Source: Cyathus striatus (Eukaryota > Basidiomycota > Agaricomycetes > Agaricales > Nidulariaceae). From it: a DNA stretch of 64,000 nucleotides. Shown piece after piece: positions 37,620 to 49,285 of the stretch. Location of the stretch: NCBI GenBank assembly GCA_025738555.1, contig JAOVFP010000003.1:1984001-2048000 (forward strand), read 5' to 3'. Position numbers and translations under genes: made by a program. Positions within the stretch are counted from its first letter, which is position 1. Every line of letters starts with the position of its first letter. Under the pieces are notes generated by a model that was not told where the DNA came from, ran no database searches, and was given only the letters and a program-made list of their open reading frames with translations.

Positions 37620-38135
37620 AACATTTTCACGTGAAATTCACGTGAAAACACGTGAAGTCCACATGAATTTCACCTTCATCTAGGATGTTCCAAAATCACC
37701 AAAATTTGGTGAAATTCAAGTGAAGTTTAGGTGAAAACTAGGTGAAAAATAGGTGAAATTTAAATATGAAATTCATGTGAATTTCACATGGAATTCACAT
37801 GAAATTCATGTGAAGTACACATGAAATACAAGTTATGTACAGTGCAATAGTTACATGAAATTCATGTGAATTTCACGTGAAATCCATGTGAAGTACACAT
37901 GAAATACAGGTCAAATTCATATGCATGTACAGTGCAATAGTTACATGAAATTCATGTGAATTTCACGTGAAATCCATGTGAAGTACACATGAATTACAGG
38001 TCAAATTCATATGCATGTACAGTCCAATAGTTACATGAAATTCATGTGAATTTCACATGAAATACAGGTCAAATTCATATGCATGTACAGTGCAATAGTT
38101 ACATAGAATTAATGTGAAATATACATGAAATGTAT
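37620..38135 (+). repeat. 90-bp tandem repeat rich in TTCACGTGAA-type palindromes
   Basis: The unit was measured at 90 bp from TTACATGAAA starts at 37851, 37941 and 38031, with a shortened fourth unit. Each unit combines TTCATGTGAA, TTCACGTGAA and ATTCATATGCATGTAC palindromes. The preceding 37620-37800 stretch has looser GTGAAATTCA phrases. It lies between the Harbinger stop and the 3' end of the CxC5/CxC6 gene, so it may be subterminal sequence of either element. Confidence 0.85.
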
Positions 38136-38220
38136 ATTATTTTCTATATAAAAAATGTATTTTAAAGATTTAGAACTTAGAATTACATATGAAAGTTAGA
38201 GAATATTGTAAATTTATCTA

Positions 38221-40640
38221 TTATATATCCACATCCATATCCTCAGGTAGATCATTACTGAGCCTTGTCTTCATTGCTCTTTGCTGTTGTCTATCCAAAA
38301 CATGTTGTGTGTGATAAACCAACATTGCATGTAGAAACCAATTAAAGTTTGATACTGTCATTCGTTTGAGAATAGACTCAAACCCACCCAGCCAAGAATT
38401 GAGTTGCTCACATGCCTGATAATGAATTAATAGTTATTAAGATTTAATACTTATATCTTACCTGTGTATTAAAAGCTCTCTTGTAATATGGTTGACCATT
38501 CCGATCATGTTCAATTATTACAAGATTAGGAGCAGAGCCATCACTTGGTGCAGGATTGCAAAATGTACAACAAAGGTCATCATCTGCCTTATGATTTGTA
38601 TAGTGATATCCATCAACAACAAATCGACTATTCAGTAGCCAAGGTCGATAAAGAATATTTTTCAGAACTGAACGTAGAACCAGACAGGCTTTGTCAATAC
38701 ATATATATGCTGGACGTGAGTCAGGTGTTGGGTAAATCATATTTAATAACTCCATGATATTAGCTGTTGACTCAGATTTTACAAACTTTTTCCAAGCAAT
38801 AACAACTCCACATGGAGCACACACAGTTTCAACACAATAATAGCAATTTGGGGAAAAATAAGACTTGCGGGTATCAGAATTATCATCATTCTGTTCTTCA
38901 TCATGTGGCTGCTGTGGTCGATTAACATTAGGTAGCCATGCCAGATTTTCATTTCTGCGTTGCAGTGCTCTTTTTAGTCCAGAAAGACTTGCTGAACTGT
39001 AATTTGACTTATGCTTATTCCACATTTCTTTATGAGCCTCACATGCTTCTGTACCTGCAACTTTTTGTGCATCACAACTCTTAACACGACATTTGGGTCC
39101 ATATTGTATGTTGTGATGTCTGCAGAATACACCACCACGATAATTGTTAACTTCAGCATGACAACCCTCCATTGCACAGTGCTAAATCATTGTTAAGTCT
39201 AAGTTTATAATAAATAAATAAATACACATACAGTTGGGCCCATTACAACACCATCTACTACAACCATCTTCACAGGAGCAAAATTTTCTGTTGTAATATT
39301 ACTTCTGTAGTTAGTCATGTTATCAGCTGTAGACTTGTACTTTTGAGTACATTCTAAGCAGCTGTGCTCTGATGGAGGTTTAACAATTCCATTTGCCCCA
39401 AGATGCTCAAATGCATAATGTGTAATTTCATTGATTGGTAGATGATCATCAACAGTAAGTTGTCTACCAGTAATTAAGCTTACAGTCTGAATAGACTCAT
39501 CTATAAAGGCATGCCAAATTTGCTTGCGACTAATTTCAATGTTATTTCCAAAGCTATTACTCCAATATTCAGCATATGCTGCATCTGATGCATGAAAACT
39601 GTATATACCATGCATTATTGCTTTAGAGAATACTCGATCCACCCAAAGATGAGTACCTATTTTAAAATAACGTGCTTTATTTAAATATTCTTTTTGTGGT
39701 CTCTGACCAGTAATAGATATATGTTTATGATCAGCATAGTATATTGATTTACACTTAGAGCAAGATCCTGTTAATATATATGATTCATGATACATTTTTG
39801 TACCCTCAATTAATGTAACTTTTGGTATATCTCGATATTTTGAATTTTGTGTTAATGCAGACCCATCACATGATGCACCATTGCAACGCATAAATGATGG
39901 ACATATCATTCGTACTGGAGTTAATTTAGTTTCTGAAACAGGTCCTAGCTCTCCAATATAGTGCCCTGTCTCATTATATGGATGCAATTTAAGAAATTTG
40001 GAAAATGCATCTAGTTTTGCAGAAATATTATAGTTAATGTCATCATCATCATAGTGATCTGGAATTATATTTTCTTGAAATAAATATTTAGTTTTACTAC
40101 CAAGAGAAGATGTAACAGCCATTGACAGTGCATTAATCCAAGCAGTTAGTGTTGTTGTTCTTCTGTCATTTCCTTCACGATACTGTTGTCTTGCATGTAA
40201 ATTTAACAGCTCAATATTACTTGTTAGAGAAAACAGCAAAAATATAACTGTTGATAGGCTAATCTTTGATCCAAAGTTTGCTTCAATAAACTGACTAAAT
40301 TGGCTAAACTTTAACATAGGAAACTCTTGTTCAGTTCCTATAGCATAGGCCATTGGCAAGTAATACAGTGCAACTAAATATGAGTTCCTGAGCAATAGTG
40401 AAATGCATATTTGAAGTAACCAAATGACAACGTTAAAGAAACTAAAATTACATGATACAAACTTTAACACCACATGATGTACAACTACTTACTTGTTCTT
40501 AATTCCAGCTCCTTTCTTTGATTTCCCCTTGTCCTTCCCTTTGGCTGATTTCTGGTTTGAATCACTGGCCTTCTCTTTACCAGCTGCTTTATCTTTATTA
40601 GCCTTGTCTCTGACATCCATCCAATCTGCTAAATTGACTG
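38221..40640 (-). CDS. KDZ-type transposase-like gene with CxC5 and CxC6 clusters, 5'-truncated
   Basis: Probable second DNA-transposon protein of the KDZ superfamily. Minus-strand exons: 40640-40493 (partial), 40441-39232, 39181-38462, 38415-38221. From the first ATG seen (40620) these sum to 751 codons. Order: a Lys-rich basic exon (DKANKDKAAGKEKASD); a helical region; the CxC5 cluster (MICPSFMRCNGASCDG, GSCSKCKSIYYADHKH); LWVDRVFSKAIMHGIYSFHA; the CxC6 cluster (CAMEGCHAEVNNYRGG, FCRHHNIQYGPKC, CEAHKEMW); then a core with CAPCGVVIAWKKF, YICIDKACLVLRS, FVVDGYHYTNH, FCNPAPSDGSAPNLVI and EQLNSWLGGFESILKRM. The frame is still open upstream of 40620 (VNLADWM) up to base 40640, where the KDZ arm begins. 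The true start is therefore missing in this arrangement. Confidence 0.85.
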
Positions 40641-40826
40641 AGGGGTGTCAGCCAATTTTTTCATTAAATGCCTAGGTTTTATGATCATGGTGATCATATA
40701 AGCTAGGCATTTTTTTTATGATCACCCACTATTATATATGTACTAATGACTGTAAGTGTACTAGTGAATATTTATGTGATCATAAGTGATCTTTCAGTAT
40801 TTTAGTAGTGTTTCCCGTGCATATTC
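40640..40826 (-). repeat. KDZ terminal inverted repeat, left end of right copy
   Basis: Reads GAGGGGTGTCAGCC from 40640 and continues through the subterminal hairpin into the array. It is the exact counterpart of 13830-14016. Confidence 0.87.
40666..40712. repeat. Nested subterminal hairpin (right copy, left end)
   Basis: Same two-tier palindrome as at 13944-13990, with outer AAATGCCTAG/CTAGGCATTT arms and an inner TGATCA pair. It is placed 26 bp from the terminus at 40640. Confidence 0.85.
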
Positions 40827-42226
40827 ACTTACTATCAGTACTAATGAATCTAATAGTGATCATAGGTGATCATTGAGCATTTCTAGTGCATATTTACTTA
40901 CTATCAGTACTAATGAATCTAATAGTGATCATAGGTGATCATTGAGCATTTCTAGTGCATATTTACTTACTATCAGTACTAATGAATCTAATAGTGATCA
41001 TAGGTGATCATTGAGCATTTCTAGTGCATATTTACTTACTATCAGTACTAATGAATCTAATAGTGATCATAGGTGATCATTGAGTATGTCAAGTGCATAT
41101 TCACTTACTATTCACACTAATGCACATATATGTGATCATAGGTGATCATTGAGTATTTCAAGTGCATATTCACTTACTATTCACACTAATGGGCATATAT
41201 GTGATCATAGGTGATCATTGAGCATTTCAAGTGCATATTCACTTGCTATCAGTACTAATGAATCTAATAGTAATCATATGTAATCATTGAGCATTTCAAG
41301 TGTATATTTACTTACTATTCACACTAATGGATGTATAGGTGATCATATGTGATCATTAAGCATTTCAAGTGTATATTTACTTACTATCAGTACTAATGAA
41401 TCTAATAGTGATCATATGTGATCATTGAGCATTTCAAGTGCATATTCACTTGCTATCAGTACTAATGAATCTAATAGTAATCATATGTAATCATTGAGCA
41501 TTTCAAGTGTATATTTACTTACTATTCACACTAATGGATGTATAGGTGATCATATGTGATCATTAAGCATTTCAAGTGTATATTTACTTACTATCAGTAC
41601 TAATGAATCTAATAGTGATCATATGTGATCATTGAGCATTTCAAGTGCATATTCACTTGCTATCAGTACTAATGAACCTAATAGTAATCATATGTGATCA
41701 TTGAGCATTTCAAGTGTATATTTACTTACTATTCATACTAATGGATGTATAAGTGATCATAGGTGATCACTGAGTGTTTTAAGTACATATTCACTTAGTA
41801 TTCATACTAACAGATGTATAGGTGATCATAGGTGATCATTGAGCATTTCAAGCATGTATTCACTTATTATTGGTACTAATGAGCATATAGGTGACCATAG
41901 GTGATAATTGAGCATTTAAGTGTGTTTTTACTTACTATTATACTAATGGGTGTATAGGTGATTTTAGGTGATTGTTGAGCATTTCAAGTTTGTATTTACT
42001 TACTATTCATACTAATGGATGTATGGGTGATCATGCATGATCACCAAGCATTTCAAGCATGTATCCACTTACTATTGGTACTAAAGACCATATAGGTGAT
42101 TATAGGTGATTATTGAGTGTTTCAATAATGCATTCACTTACTACTGGTACTAATAGATATATGGGTGAGATCACTGAGTATTTCAGGTGTACATTCAGTT
42201 ATTGTTAGTGTTGCTCAGACTATTTA
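40806..42226 (-). repeat. Subterminal tandem array, ~69-bp unit, right copy (transposase side)
   Basis: Reverse complement of 12430-13850 with the same unit order. It lies between the transposase 3' end (42377) and the terminus, so the array borders the last exon by about 150 bp. Confidence 0.93.
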
Positions 42227-42376
42227 AAATAACTATTCCATGATAAAAGTACATATAGATTTAATAAGTACATATCATATACTACACTATTCACTGTGTA
42301 TGTGTGCTATGATATATACTGTGTGAACAATTGTTATTTTTAGAAATATGTAACTGAGAACATAATTACCACATAC

Positions 42377-45300
42377 CTAAACTACATAATTATAGACATC
42401 CAGTTCATTATTAAAATTTTCATCTAGTTCATCCTCCAAGTCATTTTCATCTTGTTCATCCTCCCAATCATTTTCATCTTGTTCATCCTCCCAATCATTT
42501 TCACTATTGTCACTAAATTCATCTCCAGAACTTTCTGAGCTGGGGCTGGAATCTGAGACAGAATGAACTTTCTGTGCAATATATTTTTTAGCCCAATCTG
42601 GCATTTTATTCTCTTTTTGAAAGACTGGTAGCCACCATTCAGCACAACTCTGTGCAAGTCTCTGACAAACTGAAGCTTGCTTTAAAGCATATGCTGTAAC
42701 ACCTTGTTTGATATCAGATCCAACTTGATTTTTATAGTTTCTAATATTGCTTATACTTTTCCACCAGTCTTCTTTCCACTCAAGGTAAGCCACAACACGT
42801 CTCATCTCCTCTCTAAGAATAAGTACTTCCTCTGACCATCGGTCTCTTCGTGCACGACATTTTGCCCATTCAACTCTAAGACTATCATTTACTTCATTTT
42901 CAGTGTTATCTTCACTGAGTGAGTCACGAGGTACAAGCCATATCCATGGTATTTCATGTCGACCATTACTGGATGTATCATTTGGATCCTTTCCTGGTCC
43001 TTTAACATCTTCTTTTTTCAGTTCAAGTAGATATGAACTCCAATTACCATTTGGATCAAGTTTGGCTATAGCAGAACGTGCTCTTCGATATCGATCAGCA
43101 ATCAAATTTGTTTTGTCATTAAAGTTCTTATACAATCTTTGCATCCGTGTATTTTGTTTATTTCCAGTACCAGATGTATTCAATCGCTTAAATTGCAATA
43201 CTGTGGAAGCTAGACGTAGGTGATAACGAATGCTAGCCAATGCATCTTTAGCTTGTGCTAGTCTTAATTTTAATTCTGAATCTGCCACTTTTTTTATTGC
43301 TACAGTAGTCTGCAATTGCACTGATAGTGATGAAGGAAGATGTAGTGGAAGCAATTCAGTCTTTAGATTGCTATTATAGGTATTCACAGATGCAGAAGCC
43401 AATAGATGTTCAACTTCTGGCATATAGGCTATTTGAGCTTCTTGCCATTTTTTAATTCGATTATAAAGGGCAATGTGTTTATCTTGTATGTCAGCTAACT
43501 GATTTGATGTTAAACTCTGTTTTTGTTGTGATATCTCAATTGTAAGTGCATGTCTAATTAATTTTGTCAGTAAATATATATATATTATAACTTCTGACAT
43601 ACTGTTGCTCTTCCAATTCAAATGCAAGAATTAAAAAATTTGTTAGAGTCATCTTATGTTTGGGAGCAATTCCTTTTACAATATCTGCAGCTTCTTCTTG
43701 AGTAAGCTCAAGTCTCACATCTTGCAAGGTGTTTGCTAATAATACATTAGATGAATGTATTCTAATTTAAATATATAACTTACTGCATTCTGGCTCATCA
43801 TATGGATTTGGGTTTGAGTGGTCAAGGTTCCATGATATTACTTGAGATTCCCATTTTTCTGTTAGTTCAGGTAGAAATGTAGCATTAAATTTGTCAAATA
43901 TCTCAGTATGTTTTTTACTCATTATGATTGCTTCATTATATTTTTTAATAAAGTGTTTGCCTATGGTAATCAAATTAGATATGTATTACAGCAGAAAATA
44001 AAAATACTAACGTAAACCAATTATCTTTTGAAAATTCCATGCAATCCACTGATCATTTAAGACTTCATGACGAGAAGCTGGTCCCATTTCACGTGTACTT
44101 GGACGGAGTTGGTTGCTACTAGACCATGTTGTTTCAACTTCCTCTCCACAAGTTCTGCCAGCTCCTGGCAAATAAGCCAAAGCATAGGTTGTACGACATG
44201 AGCTTCCATGACCATTTATATGCCAAGATGGAACTCCAACATCAATCTTTGTATCTGTAGAAACTCTCATAGGCTCAGGAAATGAGTTTATCCGTTGCCT
44301 TAAATTTTTTGACCACTGACAACCAATGTCATATGTAATTACAACCCAAGGAAGAACAAAACCAACAAGTGTTGAAAGCACAATGTAGTCAATATTACAA
44401 TATCTGTTTATATGATAAAAACTGTTAAAATTTAATTATGATTCTTAACTATTTTACTTGCCTTTCTCCTTTCTGCAAATCACCAGCACCATTAGGGCGA
44501 ATCAGAGTATGTCTTGCACAAATTACAAGTCCTGTTCCAGTTACTGAATGGCCAGGTGCTGAGCGTATTCCCGCTTGAAGGATTGCATCATGAGCTGAAT
44601 CACAAGTGTTAATCTCTGGATTTTCAATGTGCTTAGTAAGGTGTTTTTGATAGCTTGTTTCTTCAACAAAAGGTCCCCAACCAGGCATGAGCTCTATGTC
44701 CTGAATGCCACGTTCCTTACAGCTTAATTTGAAATTAGCATCAACTGCCAAATACAGTATATACAAATATCTTCAAAGGGAATTAATATAGGTTTTAAGA
44801 CACAATATAATGAAATGTACATACTTAAGTATTTCTGAATTTTCCCAATCTTTTGGGAGATTTTTATCAGGATGAGGGCATGCAGGACATTCAACTGTAA
44901 GTTCTCCCTTCTTTGTACCCATTATACCCTCAGTAAATTGACCTCTACCAGCTCGCTTACACATGAAAAGAACTCGCCACATCCGAACAACATTTCTAAG
45001 CTCATTGTATCGGTTCTATAAAATTATTAGAACTTGTATTAAATCATATTATATAACATTTATTACTCACATTTTCATTTTCCAATTTACATTTATCAGT
45101 TTTTCGGCAGAGAGTGTGGTACCAGTCATACAAGGAAGTCTTTCCTTGTAGTGTGAGCTCATGAAATGTATCAAGACATTCAAATGTAACCACAGTTTGA
45201 GGCCTTACAAAACTTGCTGGAAACCAACCAGCACGCATTAATTGTGTATATCATGGAATAGGCTTAATTTTGCAATCACAGAAGGAAACAGAAACAGAAT

Positions 45301-46338
45301 GTACTCCAGTAATATCAACAACAACAAGATTTATAGGACCAGTTGCTTTAGAACAGAATAATCCTCCATGTCCAAGTTGAATATGAAGTCCAATATCTTT
45401 GAGAGATTCCTTCTCAAAATGAAACTCATTCCACCTCTAATAAATTGAAACTTGTAAGTAAAAAATAATGATAGGGAAATTCATCTCACCTCTATTCTGT
45501 GAAGAGGTAAATGTTTATGTTCTCTTTTTAGACAATCTTTGCATTTTAGCAAACCTCCATTGAAGCAATCTTTACACTTATATATACCACATTCTTTCTC
45601 ACATACTGAACATTTATTTTCATTATGATAATCTCCCTTGCCATCATGGCGAAGAAGCTCATCAAGAAACTCATCTCTATATTGTAACCATTCAGCAAGC
45701 TTTGCCTGTGCAATTGATTAGTCTAGAATATTTATATTATTATATTATTCAATTTATATGCTTACTGATGATTTTTGATTCCGGTCTCGCTTTTTGTTTG
45801 AAGCTTGATCATGAGTTTGTACATTTGGTACAGGTTCTTCATAAATATCAGTCTGTATTTGCTGAAATGATTTCCCCTCATTTTGTTTTACAGTCTTTTC
45901 CATTATAGGGCGTTCAATATCCCGCTTTCTCTGTGATGCTTTTTCAAGTCTCTTTTTGCCTTGACTCTCCACAATTGTATGTGATGTAATATGTGATATG
46001 CTACGAGACACAGCTGAGCCCTGATTCTCATGTGACATAATCTCTGATGAGCTCTGAGCCATAGTAGAACTTTGATTCTGATGTGATGTCTGACTGTTAT
46101 CTCTACCAATTGGAACTGAAGTAATTTGTGATGTACTGCGATCCACAGTAGAGCTTTGATGCTGATGTAATGTCTGACTTGATTTATCTCCTCCACCTTT
46201 ATTACTTGCAGATGTGCGAGATCATGCACTTGAATGAAACTGAATAGACATATTAGTATTAGAAGAACTTCGTGATCGTTTTTGAGGATTTTTTGTTGCT
46301 TCAGATGTACTAGTTGAGCCACGACGCTTTTGAGGCAT
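42377..46338 (-). CDS. CxC2-type KDZ transposase, right copy (nearly intact, two in-frame TGA)
   Basis: Likely the DNA transposase of the element, acting in the nucleus on the TIR/array ends. Nine exons on the minus strand: 46338-45766, 45705-45490, 45436-45071, 45015-44825, 44770-44462, 44403-44012, 43960-43784, 43735-43603, 43553-42377. They sum to 1,178 codons with the stop. Domain order: Ser/Gln-rich N-terminus; a CxC2 cysteine cluster (CSVCEKECGIYKCKDC, then CKDCLKREHKHLPLHRIE); RWNEF...GLHIQLGH; the KDZ catalytic core with LAVDANFKL, VITYDIGCQWSKNL, INGHGSSC and GRTCGEEVETTW...STREMG; a helical region; and an acidic C-terminus of 9-residue NDWEDEQDE repeats. The fifth intron uses a GC donor (AAAG|GCAAGT). 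Two TGA codons (45253-45251 and 46224-46222) interrupt otherwise open exons where the family context fits Arg (CGA). The start at 46338 is the first ATG in frame. Confidence 0.88.
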
Positions 46339-46788
46339 TATTAGAGAAGATATTGAGTGAGAGCGAGAAAGAGGATTCTAAAAATGTGTAACACCTGTGT
46401 GCATATTTACATATTCTTATTTTTACGCACTGGGAATTCACCATATGCATTGCATGTGGCTGAACTCAAGACCTCATAAAAATATCGCACACAATGAGGA
46501 CTCAGGTCTATCAAAGTATTAATAAAACTTCATCAGTAATGAAGATAAGGCATGGCACATGTGCATTCAATCTGTCAATATAATGTGTCAGCAGTTGACC
46601 GGTCACCGGTCCCATCGGTCCAGTGCATCAGCTGAGATATGAGTAATGGGAGCTCATTCCCACCACACCCTTCTTATGATTGACTTACTTACAGCTTGCT
46701 GCATTAACACCCATGGTCCAAGGATAGCAGACACGAAGAGCTCCATCGAAGCGAGGGCAGAACGACACTCAGAACACACTGGAAACAC

Positions 46789-47040
46789 ATGGATGAGAAT
46801 GGATTAACAGCAAGCTGTGGTACGTGGACAACCGAACATGTGATGGCTGTATGTCATTCTATATTTATCTTTCTTCTCACCATCACCGACGTTGAGTATC
46901 AGCTGTCAAAGCATACCTACCCCCCTCAAATGAAGAAATCAAGTCGATTCAAGAAGATCAGGACCTTCTTCTCGTATTGCCAAATAAAGACATTGCTACC
47001 TGGCCTGTGCGCTGTATTATAACAGCGTGTGGTGCACAAC
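46789..47040 (+). pseudogene. Unrecognised coding-like fragment, right copy
   Basis: Reads as an exon pair around YQLSKHTYPPSNEEIKSIQE and DQDLLLVLPNKDIATWPVRC. In this copy a 6-C run breaks the frame that the left copy (7 G on the complement) keeps open. No family was recognised. It ends in a polypyrimidine tract. It may be a remnant of a cargo gene upstream of the transposase. Confidence 0.3.
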
Positions 47041-47699
47041 GTCTCTCGCTTCCTCTCCACCACCCCCATTCTTCCCCTCCCCCCTTCCCCTTCCCCTCTT
47101 CCACTTCCCCCTCCCTCCCCCTCCCGCTCCTCATTCCTTCTCCCTCTCTATCTTCCTACTTCTCTTTGATCTCAGACAATACAGCAAATGCATGGTCTGT
47201 TTCCACTACCATCTATTTTACCTCATATTGCCGTTCCTGATCGCATAAGTAGCTCATTTACTAGGCCTCAATCTCTCCCTTGAGGAAGCAGCAGAGCTCC
47301 ATCTCGAGCACCTTACCTGCTCTTAAGAAGTAGTATGACATTCGCAATTTAAATATAAGTATATCTTCCTTCTGCGTTGCCGAACTAACATATTTTTTTG
47401 CCAAAGTTCTCTGCTACGAATAGGAAATCCTTGGCCAGGTTTTTTTAGAGCTAGTGTACTTCATATATGTGCCATTTAGCAATTCTGAATTTGTAAGAGT
47501 TTGACATTTGACTCCTTTCGTTATGTGCTCATACCTGAGCCCCAAGCTTTTCAAGGTCTTTGCACTTAATGCATCTCTATGGTAACGCAATACAAGCCCC
47601 CCGAGTACGTTCCCTAGCTCCACCCAAACTGCCATGCACATCCTACTTGGCTCGCACCCCACTAACCCTCCCCCCAACACAACGACGCCCGCTGGCTTG

Positions 47700-49285
47700 T
47701 TTGACGTTTTGACACATCTTCATCAAACATATGTATCAGTGGGTTTACTATTCTTATATCAACTTATACTAACAATTCATAAGATAAGATTTAGTTCATC
47801 AAGTGTCCGAATGCCTGTGCCAAAGTTGAATATATGTTTCCGATCTGCAAACAGCGGAGCACACGAGTCCATTCTCAAAGCAGCGTACAAGTTAAGCTGG
47901 TCCATCCGAAGGCTTGCATTCGCTATCTCAGCAACTGGAAGGATCATATGATTCATATCATGGGGCAAAGAGTACGTGATACCGAAGTGATCGTGTTACA
48001 AATAAACTTCTATACGCTCACAGTACGTCCTTGGCCTAGTGTGTAACCCCTAAAACCGTGGACACCCATCAATTCACACTGTACACTTCTACAGCCCACC
48101 CCTCCTGGCCCCGCACCATCTTCGAACAAAGCAGCAGCACTCCCAGTCCAACTTCTGCATATGCAATCACCCTAGACCCTTGGCTTCCTCGATCTTTATT
48201 GGTGCTTGTGAAGGAGGGAACTAAGGGGCAATAGCGGAGGGCGAGGTGGGACAAATGGTGGTGAATGGGTGGAAAGTGGTAGCAGGATTTGAGCAGGAGT
48301 CGGACCAGGGTGGGGGAAAGAGGGCAGGGGCGGAACCGGTAGGTACATAGGGTGGTCTGGGAGGCCCAGAGGGGTGAACTAGTAGGTAGTTATCTCATAT
48401 CAATGTCACTAGATATTACTTGAATTTTCTTGATAATTCTCAATATATGCTACCTGTAAATATAGAAGAAATACAAAGTAATCTAAATTCGTCATCACAT
48501 AGATGGAACTCTTTCGCACTCAATTTCTTGATAGAGCTTGTTTGAATCGAGAATCAGTATTTGCTCCTGACATCCCAAGATCTCTTCTGCTGCACAGCAA
48601 ACAGCCACCTTCTCCATCCAAAGACATGGATATGCCAATGTGACCGACAAGATCAAGCATTTACTCGTCTTGCTACACAAGGTATGCTTTCCCCGCTTGT
48701 CCTCTCCGTCTTCAATCCTGACATCTCAATATGTTATGCAAGTGGAATATCCCTGCGGATATTGGAGATCTGGATATTATTTCAAACCACACTCCTTCTA
48801 TTGTGGCCCTCCATCCTGGCGTTGTTGTAGTCATTGAGTTAAATTTTACTTAAGGCTGGAAGTTGGCATCGAGCAGTGAGCACTGCATTAGAGGCTGAAG
48901 AGGTAGAAGCTCGCATCGAGGCAGACATGTATGAGACTTTGCAGTATACTCTTTCAAATAATCTATTTGTACTGTGTAGACTTTAGAGAATGATCGTTTT
49001 ACCTAGTTGACTTTAATCTTCGAGTTCCAAGCATGCCATAACTATTGTCAGAGTGCATATGTATGTTCCATGCCATTCTTATGAGAATGAGTGTTCCTGA
49101 ATCATATCTACATAATGTCTACGTTGGTATGAGTTCAAACTTCCCTGTCCCTACTGTAGTTCACTGTGACGACACTTCAATAATCACCACACGCCCTCTC
49201 CTTGCAAACATGGGTATGTACTACCCATCCAGATATGTGCACAAACTCCCTTCACAATCGGATTCATCGTTATTACACAATTAAC
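47700..49285 (+). other. Region with scattered coding-like fragments, right copy (left-copy equivalent 5377-6960)
   Basis: Short frames with protein-like composition occur at 47.75-48.05 kb (SILKAAYKLSWSIRRLAFAI), 48.5-48.84 kb (IPADIGDLDIISNHTPSIVA) and 48.87-48.96 kb (AGSWHRAVSTALEAEEVEAR). They are broken by stops and frame changes. They may be exons of one degraded cargo gene, but no family was recognised and no start or stop can be assigned. I looked for a TET/JBP dioxygenase, which some KDZ elements carry, and saw no convincing HxD...H...R pattern. Confidence 0.3.

Larger units (their letters stand above)
14017..40639. other. 26.6-kb spacer between the inverted KDZ copies (putative invertible segment)
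   Basis: The spacer is bounded on both sides by the same KDZ terminus in opposite orientation. It carries two intact NLR-type genes, an intact Harbinger transposase, a CxC5/CxC6 KDZ-type gene and several relics. Both edge sequences are interrupted genes: the DIRS recombinase at 14017 and the 5' exon of the CxC5 gene at 40639. Flipping the segment rejoins the DIRS recombinase with its other half at 57957. Confidence 0.85.

Noticed and set aside
38545..39196. Plus-strand frames of 60-70 codons over the CxC5/CxC6 gene
   Set aside because: Antisense shadows of a well-supported minus-strand gene.
47700..49285. Possible TET/JBP dioxygenase cargo, known from some KDZ elements (HCDD near 49160)
   Set aside because: No spaced HxD, His and Arg pattern with the expected beta-sheet context could be seen; the HCDD match alone is too weak.
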